DNA of 20,013 bases from contig CAYGYY010000037.1 of assembly GCA_964354265.1 (NCBI GenBank), positions 1-20,013 on the forward strand, read 5' to 3'. The stretch is from Fen731 sp964354265 (GTDB lineage Bacteria > Actinomycetota > Humimicrobiia > Humimicrobiales > Humimicrobiaceae). The position numbers and the translations under genes are program-made. The notes below the pieces were generated by a model. That model saw only the letters and a list, made by a program, of their open reading frames with translations, did no database searches and was not told the DNA's origin. The first letter of the stretch is position 1. Each line of letters starts with the position of its first letter. This document shows positions 1 through 7,774 of this stretch, one piece after another.

Positions 1-6
1 AAATAA

Positions 7-147
7 TACTATTCAGCAATTTTATTTCCAGGCAATGCTAAAAGTCTTTTAAATCTTTTTATTAATTTATTATCTTATAAAATTTTACAAAGATATTCAA
101 TCAGGGCTATAAAAATAGCATTGAAATTATATGATAAAAAGAATTAG
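7..147 (+). other. Short orphan reading frame, possible remnant of an upstream gene's 3' end
   Basis: Frame 1 is open from base 7 to a TAG at 145-147, giving about 46 codons rich in Leu, Ile and Lys. It ends with a basic tail (KLYDKKN). An in-frame TAA lies at 4-6 and there is no in-frame ATG, so it is not a complete gene as it stands. It could be the C-terminal end of a gene that lies mostly left of the window and is broken by a stop or frameshift near base 4, or it could be a chance open frame. I recognise no family. Nothing else gene-like lies before base 280. Confidence 0.25.
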
Positions 148-237
148 AGTAGTATTATAAAATAAAAAGATATTTTATGAGAATATGATTCTTTGAGGAA
201 CAGGGTCCTGGGGTACATCAGCAGATAATAAAAATAC

Positions 238-265
238 TTGTACCTTCTTTATTATTTTGTATAAT
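238..265 (+). promoter_or_regulatory. Sigma-70-type promoter of the radical SAM gene
   Basis: TTGTAC at 238-243 and a perfect TATAAT at 260-265 are separated by 16 bp. The transcription start would fall near 272, only about 8 nt before the ATG at 280. No purine-rich ribosome binding site stands before that ATG, so the transcript may be leaderless or nearly so. Confidence 0.6.
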
Positions 266-279
266 GTGTTAGATGAAAA

Positions 280-1632
280 ATGAGTGAAATAAATTTAATA
301 GCAAAGAAAAAAACCTTACAGATTATATCATCAGTTATTCCAAATAACTCTATAAAACAGCTTAGGAATATGATTTCTTTAGCTCAAGTGCTGGCACCAA
401 AAAAAGATAAGCAATTTTTTAAAAACGTAAAGAAAAATCTTTATGAGGATAGCATATATCACCAGCTTTATAAGCGGGCGCTTGTTGATTCTAACTCTAA
501 TTTTAAGAGAAAATTCCTCGATAACTTTCTTATAAATGGAGCTGTAATAAACCAGTCGAAAAGAAGGGAAGCCCACCAAAATGGCAATGCTGTTCCTACG
601 GTGGTGCTAATCAGCCCGACTATGCGATGCAATCTTTCCTGTGCGGGATGCTATGCAAATAATTATTCCAGGAAAGAAGACCTGGATTTTGATACAGTCG
701 ACAGGATAATTGAAGAAGGTAAAGACATGGGCGTAGCATTTTTTACATTTCTTGGAGGAGAGCCTCTAGTGTGGAGCAGAATTTTTGATATCCTGGAAAA
801 ACATAACGATGCATTCTTTTTTATGTTTACAAATGGAACTATGCTGGATGATAAAGTCGGTAAAAAAATTGCAGAACTTGGTAATTTATATCCTATACTT
901 AGCCTCGAGGGCACCGAAGATGAGACCAACCAGAGACGCGGGAAAGATACCTACAAAAAAGTAATGGCTGCAATGGATGTACTCAAAAAAAATAAAATTC
1001 CTTTCGGATATTCCGTAACCGTTACAAGAAAAAATATATATACTGTGACAGAAGACGATTTCTTTAAAATGATGTTTGAAAAAGGTGCTCTAAACGGATG
1101 GTATTTTATTTATATGCCGATAGGCGCAGACTTCGATTTATCGCTTATGCCAACAGCAGAAGAGAGAGTGCATCTTAAGGAAAGAATACAATACATCAGA
1201 AGCACAATGCCGCTTCTGGTGGTTGATTTCTGGGGAGATGCCCCCTTTGTCGGAGGGTGTATTGCAGGCAGTAAATATATACATATTAACCATAAAGGTG
1301 ACGTAGAACCATGCATTTTTAATCACTTTTCTGAAGTAAATATAAAGAATACAACTTTAAAAGAGGCGATGAATTGTAATTATTTTAAAGAAATCAGGAA
1401 AAGACAACCCTATAGCGAAAATCTTTATTTGCCATGCATGCTTATAGACTCCCCCCATGTGTCAAGAGATCTTTTTAATTGCTGCAACATACATTCGACT
1501 GATAATAATTCTGAAAGGCTCCTTTTTGAAGTAAAAGATGAAATTGATGATTATTCGAAGCGCGTTACTGCTGTTTATGAAAATATCTGGGCCGCAGAAA
1601 AAGAAAAATTTAAAAAACCTGTTAAAGAGTAG
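280..1632 (+). CDS. Radical SAM protein with SPASM-like C-terminal cysteines
   Basis: This 450-residue protein is a radical SAM enzyme: a [4Fe-4S] cluster cleaves S-adenosylmethionine to start radical chemistry. The cluster motif CxxxCxxC is at C117, C121 and C124, directly followed by Tyr (CNLSCAGCY). The SAM-binding GGEP motif is at 159-162. After the radical SAM core come further cysteines (C327, C345, C386, C401, C402) in a pattern like the SPASM/Twitch auxiliary cluster region (GGCIAG...GDVEPC). About 105 N-terminal residues precede the core and show no motif I know. Members with this layout modify peptides, proteins or cofactors; the substrate cannot be read from the sequence. The gene stands alone, with no precursor peptide gene visible beside it, has its own promoter, and converges on yraN with 15 bp between them. 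The radical SAM call is firm, the function unknown. Confidence 0.93.
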   Translation: MSEINLIAKKKTLQIISSVIPNNSIKQLRNMISLAQVLAPKKDKQFFKNVKKNLYEDSIYHQLYKRALVDSNSNFKRKFLDNFLINGAVINQSKRREAHQNGNAVPTVVLISPTMRCNLSCAGCYANNYSRKEDLDFDTVDRIIEEGKDMGVAFFTFLGGEPLVWSRIFDILEKHNDAFFFMFTNGTMLDDKVGKKIAELGNLYPILSLEGTEDETNQRRGKDTYKKVMAAMDVLKKNKIPFGYSVTVTRKNIYTVTEDDFFKMMFEKGALNGWYFIYMPIGADFDLSLMPTAEERVHLKERIQYIRSTMPLLVVDFWGDAPFVGGCIAGSKYIHINHKGDVEPCIFNHFSEVNIKNTTLKEAMNCNYFKEIRKRQPYSENLYLPCMLIDSPHVSRDLFNCCNIHSTDNNSERLLFEVKDEIDDYSKRVTAVYENIWAAEKEKFKKPVKE

Positions 1633-1647
1633 GCACGCGCATTACCT

Positions 1648-2001
1648 TTAGAAGCAATTTTTTAAATGCTTAAGCTTGAATTTTCTTCCATCGGCAATAA
1701 TAGAAATGACATCGAAACTTATCTCATAATCCTCAAGACCCGCCTGCTGGATATAATAATTTGCAGTGTTTTTTATATGTATTTTCTTTTGATTATCTAT
1801 TGACTCTTCAGGGTTGCCATAAAGGGTGCCTGATCTTGTTTTTACCTCAATAAAAGATATGATATTGCCATTCTTTGCGACTATGTCTATTTCACCATAC
1901 CTGCACCTGAAATTCCTGAAAAGCAGTTCATAGCCTGATTTAAGAAGATAGTTGCAGGATTTTGACTCCCCTATATTTCCAAGTATTTTATTTGAAGACA
2001 T
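1648..2001 (-). CDS. yraN: YraN-family (UPF0102) endonuclease-like protein
   Basis: A 117-residue protein of the UPF0102/YraN family, which has a restriction-endonuclease-like fold and probably acts on DNA; its cellular role is poorly defined. Visible signatures are the N-terminal GE pair (GNIGESKSCNYLLKSGY), then RNFRCRYGEIDIVAK followed by FIEVKTRS, which give the D...ExK nuclease-type arrangement. Its length is normal for the family. The ATG is 4 bp after the rnhB stop, and rnhB-yraN is a common pair, so it is very likely the last gene of the minus-strand cluster. No convincing terminator follows; the gene ends 15 bp from the end of the opposing radical SAM gene. Confidence 0.92.
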   Translation of the reverse strand: MSSNKILGNIGESKSCNYLLKSGYELLFRNFRCRYGEIDIVAKNGNIISFIEVKTRSGTLYGNPEESIDNQKKIHIKNTANYYIQQAGLEDYEISFDVISIIADGRKFKLKHLKNCF

Positions 2002-2005
2002 TATT

Positions 2006-2638
2006 TCAGCTTAATACTCCTTTGAAGGAGACTCTATGGATCTTTGAAGGACCATGTTTTTTTAGCATCAGAATATGTTTTTCTGTGCCATAACCTTTAT
2101 TCTGTGCAAAATCATATTCAGGATAGAGTCTAGAGTACTTCAACATTAAACGGTCCCTGGTTACTTTTGCAATTATTGATGCTGCCGCAATCGTAGCACT
2201 TAGCTCATCCCCATTTATAATCGGCAAGGACTGTATGCCAAATCTTTTAAGGTCAATATCTAACGCGTCTGTTATAACTATATCAGGTTTGATTTTAAGC
2301 TTACTCACTGCTTTTTTCATTACAAGAATATTGGCATTTCCAAGTGATATCCTGTCTATTATTGTGGAAGATAACTTTGCAACAGACCAGCATTTGCAGT
2401 TTTTTATTATTTTCCTGAATATCTTATTCCTGTTTTTAGGTGTAACCTTTTTTGAATCATCCAGTTGGTCTATCAGCATGGTGTTTCTTTCAAGAATGAC
2501 AGCAGATGCAACTATCGGGCCTGCAAGCGAGCCCCTTCCTGTTTCATCAACACCAGCAATATTATTAAAACCACAGTAAAAAAGCTCGTCTTCATAAGAG
2601 CATAAATTTAGAAGCCTTTTAACTTCATTAAATTTCAT
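2006..2638 (-). CDS. rnhB: Ribonuclease HII
   Basis: RNase HII cuts the RNA strand of RNA-DNA hybrids and removes single ribonucleotides from DNA. The 210-residue protein has the family's motifs in order: AGVDETGRGSLAGP with catalytic D31 and E32, an Asp in VITDA (D124), GDE (D144) within the segment leading to ATIAAASIIAKVTRD, and D162. About 27 residues precede the first motif, which is usual. The start is an ATG one base after the lepB stop (TAG-T-ATG), so it is probably translated by coupling to lepB. Confidence 0.97.
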   Translation of the reverse strand: MKFNEVKRLLNLCSYEDELFYCGFNNIAGVDETGRGSLAGPIVASAVILERNTMLIDQLDDSKKVTPKNRNKIFRKIIKNCKCWSVAKLSSTIIDRISLGNANILVMKKAVSKLKIKPDIVITDALDIDLKRFGIQSLPIINGDELSATIAAASIIAKVTRDRLMLKYSRLYPEYDFAQNKGYGTEKHILMLKKHGPSKIHRVSFKGVLS

Positions 2639-2639
2639 A

Positions 2640-3176
2640 CTACTCTGGCTTGCCTATTCTTGATAGAGGCCCATATATAAAAATTACTTTACCAAAAATT
2701 TTTTCAGACGATATAGGGCCAAAAACCCTGCTGTCTGCGCTGTTGTTGCGGTTGTCACCCATCACAAAATATTCGTTTTCATTTATTTCATATTCACTGT
2801 CATCGTATGACACAGTAAAATTTTCGGGCAGGTATGGTTCTTGAATTTCTTCCCCATTGATGAACACTTCACCATCAGGGGAAAACGAAATTACCTCTCC
2901 TTCAAGGCCGATAACACGCTTCACAAGATTCTTTTTTTCCAGGGGTGAATAGATTGCTACAATATCACCTCTTTTTACCGGCTTGAATTTATATTCCAGT
3001 TTATTTACAATGACCCTGTCACCTACGAGAAGCGTTGGCGACATAGAGGGAGTAGGTACAATAAAAGGTTCTATTACAAAAATCCTAAGTCCTATTGATA
3101 CAACAACTGCAATTATAGCGACAATTACATATCCAAGTAGTTCCTTAAATATATTTTTTTTATTTTTCGAATTCAA
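2640..3176 (-). CDS. lepB: Signal peptidase I
   Basis: LepB removes signal peptides from exported proteins on the outer face of the membrane. This 178-residue form is the short Gram-positive (SipS-like) type. Residues about 13-35 form one N-terminal membrane anchor. The nucleophile Ser44 lies in PTPSMSPTL, the general base Lys86 in LVKRVIG, and the conserved GDNRNNSADSR box spans 140-150. The first 17 bases overlap the end of rplS. Placement after rplS and before rnhB is a common bacterial order, and the SRP genes ffh and ftsY of the same export route lie upstream in the cluster. Confidence 0.97.
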   Translation of the reverse strand: MNSKNKKNIFKELLGYVIVAIIAVVVSIGLRIFVIEPFIVPTPSMSPTLLVGDRVIVNKLEYKFKPVKRGDIVAIYSPLEKKNLVKRVIGLEGEVISFSPDGEVFINGEEIQEPYLPENFTVSYDDSEYEINENEYFVMGDNRNNSADSRVFGPISSEKIFGKVIFIYGPLSRIGKPE

Positions 3177-3501
3177 CTTTGGATTTTTTACCTATTTTTT
3201 TCCTGAGGTAATACAGTTTCGACCTTCTTACAATACCAGTATTGATCTTATTGATGGATTGTATCATGGGAGAATTTAAAAGAAATGTTCTTTCCACTCC
3301 AACATTAAAAGAGATTTTCCTCACTGTGAAAGTCTTGTTTATACCACTTCCCTGAACCTTAATAACGATTCCCTCAAAGCTCTGTATCCTTTCCTTGTTT
3401 TCTTCCCTTATCTTCAGATTGACTTTGACTTTGTCTCCGGCTTTAAATTCAGGAATGTCAGCCTTTAAATATTTATTTTCTACCTTATCCAAGATATTCA
3501 T
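3160..3501 (-). CDS. rplS: 50S ribosomal protein L19
   Basis: L19 sits at the 30S-50S interface of the large subunit. The protein is about 113 residues, a normal length, with the typical core GDKVKVNLKIRE...RIQSFEGIVI and a basic end LYYLRKKIGKKSKVEF. The frame can be extended to a TTG at 3519. I place the start at the ATG at 3501 because GGAG lies 7 bases upstream and this gives the usual short N-terminus (MNILDKVENKYLK). It follows trmD, as in most bacteria, and its end overlaps lepB by 17 bases. Confidence 0.96.
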   Translation of the reverse strand: MNILDKVENKYLKADIPEFKAGDKVKVNLKIREENKERIQSFEGIVIKVQGSGINKTFTVRKISFNVGVERTFLLNSPMIQSINKINTGIVRRSKLYYLRKKIGKKSKVEFEK

Positions 3502-3560
3502 TGTTCTGCTCCAAATCAAGATTATTATTTTAAAAAATAAACTAAGAAACTATAAATAAT

Positions 3561-4265
3561 TTAATTGTTTTTGTCAAATAAATCCGGCCTTCTTTTTATG
3601 GTTATTTCCCGGGATTTTTCTATACGCCATTTTTCAATTCGCTTATGGTCGCCGCTTAATAAAACCTCCGGGACTTTTAGACCTTTATATAATTCCGGCC
3701 TGGTAAACTGTGGATAGTCCAGCAGGTCTTTTTCAAAGGATTCCTTGAGTATTGATTCTTCTTTGCCTACAATGCCCTCAAGTAGCCTTATAACTCCATC
3801 AATGACTACCATTGCAGGTATTTCCCCGCCTGTTAATATGTAATCCCCGATAGAAAGCTCCATGTCTGCAATACCAAGTTCCCTAACCCTTTCATCGACT
3901 CCCTCATATCTTCCACATATCAGTATTATATTTTTAAGTTTTGATAAAGATTTTAATACCGCCTGGTTAAGCTTTTCACCCTGTGGTGAAAGAAGAATGA
4001 CCCGCCTCGATTCATCATAAAGGTCTTTATTTCTTGATTTTATATGGTGTACCGCATCATCAATAGGCTGAATGGACATTACCATTCCAGGGCCCCCGCC
4101 ATATGGCCTGTCGTCAACTTTCTTATGCTTGTCCTTTGTGAAATCCCTGAGATCGTATATGCTCACATCATATAATGATTTTGAAAGGCCTTCTTTTATA
4201 ACACCATAGCTCGTCAGGTTTTCAAACATTTTAGGAAATATTGTAATTACGTCGATCTTTAGCAT
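3561..4265 (-). CDS. trmD: tRNA (guanine-N1-)-methyltransferase
   Basis: TrmD methylates G37 at N1 in tRNAs that read CNN and some other codons, which prevents frameshifting. The 234-residue protein is full length and shows the trefoil-knot (SPOUT) signatures: the opening IDVITIFPKMF, the YGGGPGMVM loop, the CGRYEGVDERV segment, and the SAM-pocket segment SIGDYILTGGE. It lies between rimM and rplS, the standard rimM-trmD-rplS order. The ATG is preceded only by a weak purine stretch (AAGAAG) that sits very close to it. Confidence 0.97.
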   Translation of the reverse strand: MLKIDVITIFPKMFENLTSYGVIKEGLSKSLYDVSIYDLRDFTKDKHKKVDDRPYGGGPGMVMSIQPIDDAVHHIKSRNKDLYDESRRVILLSPQGEKLNQAVLKSLSKLKNIILICGRYEGVDERVRELGIADMELSIGDYILTGGEIPAMVVIDGVIRLLEGIVGKEESILKESFEKDLLDYPQFTRPELYKGLKVPEVLLSGDHKRIEKWRIEKSREITIKRRPDLFDKNN

Positions 4266-4322
4266 CTTCTTAAAAACAATGGATTATTGCAAAAATAAAT
4301 ATTATTCTGATATTAAGGTATA

Positions 4323-4850
4323 CTAGATATATTCAGGCAGTTCTTTTAAAAAAATCATCTTGTTTTCCACATCGACTTTATCTATATATTCATCATACAT
4401 TGGTATTGTTATCAATTTACCTGAATCATTTCTGATTATAAGATTATCATTATAGGCACAGTTTTCCACATCTATAACTGTACCTATACATTCTGAATTT
4501 ATTAGATAGACTTTACAGTCTATCAGTTCATCTATCCAGTTAGTGTCCTCATCAAGTGCCGGCTGGTCCTTGCAAGCTCTGTATAATTCTTTTCCACGCA
4601 GATTTTCAACATCATCTCTTGAATTATAACCATGAAACTTAACTACTATCCTTGTTCCGCCTTTTATTGAAACATCTTTTATTTCCTGTATGCAGATCTC
4701 AGACATCATACTGTCATCCAGATAAAGAAGAGTACCATTTAAAATAGTATCGGGATAATCAGTAACCATTCTGACAAAAACAAAACCCTTCATGCCATAT
4801 GGTTTACCTATTACCCCGATAATCCTGGAAACATTCATTCTTTTTGACAT
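4323..4850 (-). CDS. rimM: Ribosome maturation factor RimM
   Basis: RimM binds ribosomal protein S19 and helps assemble the 30S head. The 175-residue protein has the N-terminal RimM barrel (IGVIGKPYGMKGFVFVRM near residue 11) and a C-terminal PRC-barrel (SECIGTVIDVENCAYNDNLIIR). Two ATGs are possible, at 4850 and at 4838; both fit the family. Neither has a good ribosome binding site, and the first lies inside a perfect 8-bp inverted repeat. A 92-bp gap separates it from khpA upstream. Its neighbours trmD, khpA and rpsP are its usual partners. Confidence 0.94.
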   Translation of the reverse strand: MSKRMNVSRIIGVIGKPYGMKGFVFVRMVTDYPDTILNGTLLYLDDSMMSEICIQEIKDVSIKGGTRIVVKFHGYNSRDDVENLRGKELYRACKDQPALDEDTNWIDELIDCKVYLINSECIGTVIDVENCAYNDNLIIRNDSGKLITIPMYDEYIDKVDVENKMIFLKELPEYI

Positions 4851-4865
4851 AATTAAAATTATGTC
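4846..4865 (-). promoter_or_regulatory. Inverted repeat overlapping the rimM start codon
   Basis: GACATAAT and ATTATGTC form perfect 8-bp arms around a 4-nt loop; the 3' arm contains the rimM ATG at 4850-4848. In mRNA it would pair the start codon. No T-run follows, so it is not an intrinsic terminator. It is AT-rich and only moderately stable, so a regulatory role is an inference. Confidence 0.35.
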
Positions 4866-4942
4866 TGCCTATCCAATTAAAACTATTTTGCTTATATTTA
4901 TAATATCAATAATATAATCAGACAATAAAAACAGCGGTCAAA

Positions 4943-5176
4943 TCAGTCGATTATCTTTACAATTGAAGATTTGCCTCTTTTTGCTGATGCAGCCCTCATA
5001 ACTACTCTTAGAGCGTTAGCTGTTCTACCCTTTTTCCCGATGACTTTACCCAGATCAGTCTCAGAAACATGAAGTTTAAAGATGATAGTCTTGTCACCTT
5101 CCTCTTCTTCAGTGATCTCTACTTCTGCCGGGTTATCCACCAATTCTTTGACCATATACTCTAGCAGCTCTTTCAC
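4943..5176 (-). CDS. khpA: KH-domain RNA-binding protein KhpA
   Basis: KhpA (YlqC family) is a small single KH-domain protein. In Gram-positives it pairs with KhpB/Jag and affects RNA stability and cell-wall or division functions. The 77-residue protein has the KH GxxG loop within GKVIGKKGRTANALR (about residues 43-57). The start is GTG, chosen for the strong GGAGG six to seven bases upstream and the normal length. It follows rpsP by 27 bp, the standard order. Confidence 0.94.
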   Translation of the reverse strand: MKELLEYMVKELVDNPAEVEITEEEEGDKTIIFKLHVSETDLGKVIGKKGRTANALRVVMRAASAKRGKSSIVKIID

Positions 5177-5203
5177 GATGTACCTCCATCTCTTTTGTAT
5201 TGA

Positions 5204-5449
5204 CTACTGCTTTAAATTGACAATATCAAAGATCTTCTGAACAGTATTTGTAGGTTTAGCGCCTTTTTGCAACCAGTCCAGAGCTTTCTCTTTGTTCAAT
5301 TCAATTTTTGAGGGCTCAGTTTTTGGGTCATATGTCCCTATATTTTCAATGAACCTTCCGTCCCTTGGTGACCTGCTATCAGTCACAACTATCCTGTAGT
5401 ATGGTTGTTTTTTCGAACCAACCCTAGTCAACCTTATCTTTACACTCAA
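5204..5449 (-). CDS. rpsP: 30S ribosomal protein S16
   Basis: S16 is a small-subunit assembly protein. The 81-residue sequence opens with the diagnostic VKIRLTRVGSKKQPYYRIVV, followed by SRSPRDGRFIENIGTYDP. The start codon is TTG, with AGGAGG 8 bases upstream; no in-frame ATG or GTG fits. A good promoter lies in the 111-bp gap behind ffh, so rpsP probably heads an rpsP-khpA-rimM-trmD-rplS-lepB-rnhB-yraN transcript. Confidence 0.97.
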   Translation of the reverse strand: MSVKIRLTRVGSKKQPYYRIVVTDSRSPRDGRFIENIGTYDPKTEPSKIELNKEKALDWLQKGAKPTNTVQKIFDIVNLKQ

Positions 5450-5506
5450 TCCAATAACCTCCTGAAATCTAGTCTGTATCTGTTTTCTGTATTTTCAATA
5501 TGCTAA

Positions 5507-5534
5507 ATTATATATTTTATTATAAAACTTGCAA
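5507..5534 (-). promoter_or_regulatory. Sigma-70-type promoter before rpsP
   Basis: On the minus strand TTGCAA (5534-5529) and a perfect TATAAT (5512-5507) are spaced 16 bp apart, in the gap between ffh and rpsP. The expected transcription start is near 5500, giving a leader of about 50 nt. Confidence 0.6.
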
Positions 5535-5560
5535 AATATTTTTTATTTTTTGATAAATTA

Positions 5561-6880
5561 CTAAAATGGCAGCTTAAAACCCTTGCCTTGTTTTGAGAAT
5601 TGCTTTAAAGTCTGTTGAGCCATACTGAACTGCTTTAAAAGCTTGTTGACATCTCCAACTGTAGTCCCGCTGCCATAAGCTATCCTTTTCTTCCTGCTGC
5701 CATTAATAATATGAGGCTTAAGCCTTTCCTCAATTGTCATTGAATTTACCATTGCTTCTATCCTGTCAAGCTGCGAGTCGTCCATGTTTACATTTGCAAG
5801 GACTTTGCTGCGGTTTTGCATCGGTATCATTGACAATATCTTTTCAATAGAGCCCACCTGTCTTATGCTCCTCATTTGGTCAAGAAAATCCATGAAATTA
5901 AGTTCGTTCTTAAAAATCTTTTGTTCAAGCTCTTTAGCTTTTTTTTCATCTATTACTTTCTCTGCTTTTTCTATCAGAGTCAGTACGTCACCCATACCGA
6001 GTATTCTTGATGCTATTCTATCAGGGTGAAAAGTATCAAAATCTTCGACTTTTTCACCTGTTGAAATAAACTTGATAGGTTTTTTAACTACATGGTTTAT
6101 TGAAAGTGCGGCTCCTCCTCTTGTATCGCTGTCGAGTTTTGTAAGAATTATGCCATCAAATTCAAGTTTTTCATTAAACTGTTGTGCGATATTTACGGCT
6201 TCCTGTCCTGTCATTGCGTCCAGGACAAGGAAGATCTGGTGCGGCATAACTTTCTTTTTTATTGCTACCACTTCGTTCATCATCATATCATCGATTTGAA
6301 GTCTTCCTGCAGTATCAATAATAATCACATCAGAACCGGATTTTTTATAAAAATCGACTCCTTCTGCCGCAATGGTCACAGGATCAGTTTTTTCATTATG
6401 ATATACTTCTATCCCATGCTGCCTGGCGATATCTGATAATTGTTTTGCAGCTGCGGGTCTGTATATATCTGCTGCAATTACTGAGACTTGACGCTGGTAT
6501 TTGTTTTTAATAAAATCTGCAAGTTTTACTGTCGCGGTAGTTTTACCGGTACCCTGGAGCCCTACAAGCATATAAATAGTAGGAGGTCTGCCTGAAAAAC
6601 TTATATCACTGCTTCCGGAACCAAGCATCCTGACCATTTCATCATTAACTATTTTTATGACCTGCTGCGTAGGGGTCAGGCTTTCCAGTATATTCTGCCC
6701 CAAAGCTTGAGCTTTTACATTTTCCAGGAATTCTTTTACAACCTTGTAATTTACATCCGCTTCAAGAAGCGCCATTCTTATCTCTCTTAAAGCAATCTCA
6801 AGATCCTGGGGGCTTAACTTGCCTTTATTCCTGATTTTATAAAACAGGTCTTCAAATTTTGAAGTAAGAAATTCGAACAT
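5561..6880 (-). CDS. ffh: Signal recognition particle protein Ffh
   Basis: Ffh is the SRP54 GTPase that binds signal sequences of nascent membrane proteins, pairs with 4.5S RNA, and docks on FtsY. Its N domain spans about 1-85. The G domain has GLQGTGKTT (107-115), DIYRPAA (138-144), DTAGR (189-193) and TKLDSDTRGG (247-256). The M domain from about 325 has the methionine-rich signal groove and the RNA-binding RKKRIAYGSGT segment (396-406). At 439 residues it is normal in length. AGGTGAT nine bases upstream supports the ATG at 6880. It follows ftsY closely. The SRP RNA gene is not in this window. Confidence 0.98.
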   Translation of the reverse strand: MFEFLTSKFEDLFYKIRNKGKLSPQDLEIALREIRMALLEADVNYKVVKEFLENVKAQALGQNILESLTPTQQVIKIVNDEMVRMLGSGSSDISFSGRPPTIYMLVGLQGTGKTTATVKLADFIKNKYQRQVSVIAADIYRPAAAKQLSDIARQHGIEVYHNEKTDPVTIAAEGVDFYKKSGSDVIIIDTAGRLQIDDMMMNEVVAIKKKVMPHQIFLVLDAMTGQEAVNIAQQFNEKLEFDGIILTKLDSDTRGGAALSINHVVKKPIKFISTGEKVEDFDTFHPDRIASRILGMGDVLTLIEKAEKVIDEKKAKELEQKIFKNELNFMDFLDQMRSIRQVGSIEKILSMIPMQNRSKVLANVNMDDSQLDRIEAMVNSMTIEERLKPHIINGSRKKRIAYGSGTTVGDVNKLLKQFSMAQQTLKQFSKQGKGFKLPF

Positions 6881-6898
6881 TATTTGTAATCACCTTTC

Positions 6899-7774
6899 TT
6901 AAGAGAATAGAAAATCCACAAATTTTTGGGGATCAAATACTTCTATATTATCAAGTTTTTCACCATACGTAATGAACTTTACCGGGATTTTTAGCTCATT
7001 TGTTATTGTTAGAACAATCCCTCCTTTGGAAGTACCATCTGTTTTGGTAAGGATTATCCCGCTCAAGCCTACTGCGTCATTAAAAGTAGCCACCTGTTGT
7101 CTGGCATTTTGTCCGGTAGTTGAATCTACGACCATTAATACCTCGTCAGGTTCCCTGTCTGTTTTCCTGTTTATGACTTTTTTTATTTTTTTCAGTTCTT
7201 CCATCAGGTTGTAAGCCGTATGCATCCTGCCTGCGGTATCAATAAGTACCAGATCTATCTTTTTTGCTATTGCTTTTTCAATACTATCATATACTACTGC
7301 TCCAGGATCTGAGAATCTCTGGTGATGGACAATAGGCAAGTTTAAAACCTGGGCAAAATGATCAATCTGTTCAAAAGCTGCAGCCCTGTATGTATCTGCA
7401 GCAGTGAGAAGTACTTCCATGCCTTTATCTTTAAAAAACTTTGCAAGTTTTGCTATAGTTGAAGTCTTGCCAACACCGTTTACTCCAACCAGCATCCATA
7501 CTGTAGGAATGGATTCAGCAAGCTGGTAGCCTGAATATCTGGAATTATCTTTAATCATCAGCTCAACATGTTTTTTTAACATTGTCCTGATAACGTTTAT
7601 ATCGTTTATATTTTCACCAAGAGTGGCGTCTTTAACTTCGCTTATTATCAAAGAAGTAGTCTCATACCCCACGTCATTTAATATTAGCTGTTCTTCAACT
7701 TCATCCCAGAATTCTTCGTTATTCTTCCTGAATTTATTCCAGATCAGGTTAAGGTTCTTAATTAACTTCTGCAT
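6899..7774 (-). CDS. ftsY: Signal recognition particle receptor FtsY
   Basis: FtsY is the membrane-associated SRP receptor GTPase. The 291-residue protein has the N domain (about 1-85) and a G domain with GVNGVGKTST (97-106), DTYRAAAFEQ (127-136), DTAGR (179-183) and TKTDGTSKGG (243-252). It lacks the long acidic A domain of enterobacterial FtsY, as is usual for Gram-positive forms. Its ATG lies within the last codons of smc (17-base overlap), which suggests translational coupling of smc and ftsY. smc-ftsY-ffh is a conserved order. Confidence 0.98.
   Translation of the reverse strand: MQKLIKNLNLIWNKFRKNNEEFWDEVEEQLILNDVGYETTSLIISEVKDATLGENINDINVIRTMLKKHVELMIKDNSRYSGYQLAESIPTVWMLVGVNGVGKTSTIAKLAKFFKDKGMEVLLTAADTYRAAAFEQIDHFAQVLNLPIVHHQRFSDPGAVVYDSIEKAIAKKIDLVLIDTAGRMHTAYNLMEELKKIKKVINRKTDREPDEVLMVVDSTTGQNARQQVATFNDAVGLSGIILTKTDGTSKGGIVLTITNELKIPVKFITYGEKLDNIEVFDPQKFVDFLFS

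Noticed and set aside
212..244. GGTAC...GTACC inverted repeat overlapping the -35 element of the radical SAM promoter
   Set aside because: Arms are only five bases with a 23-base gap; likely chance.
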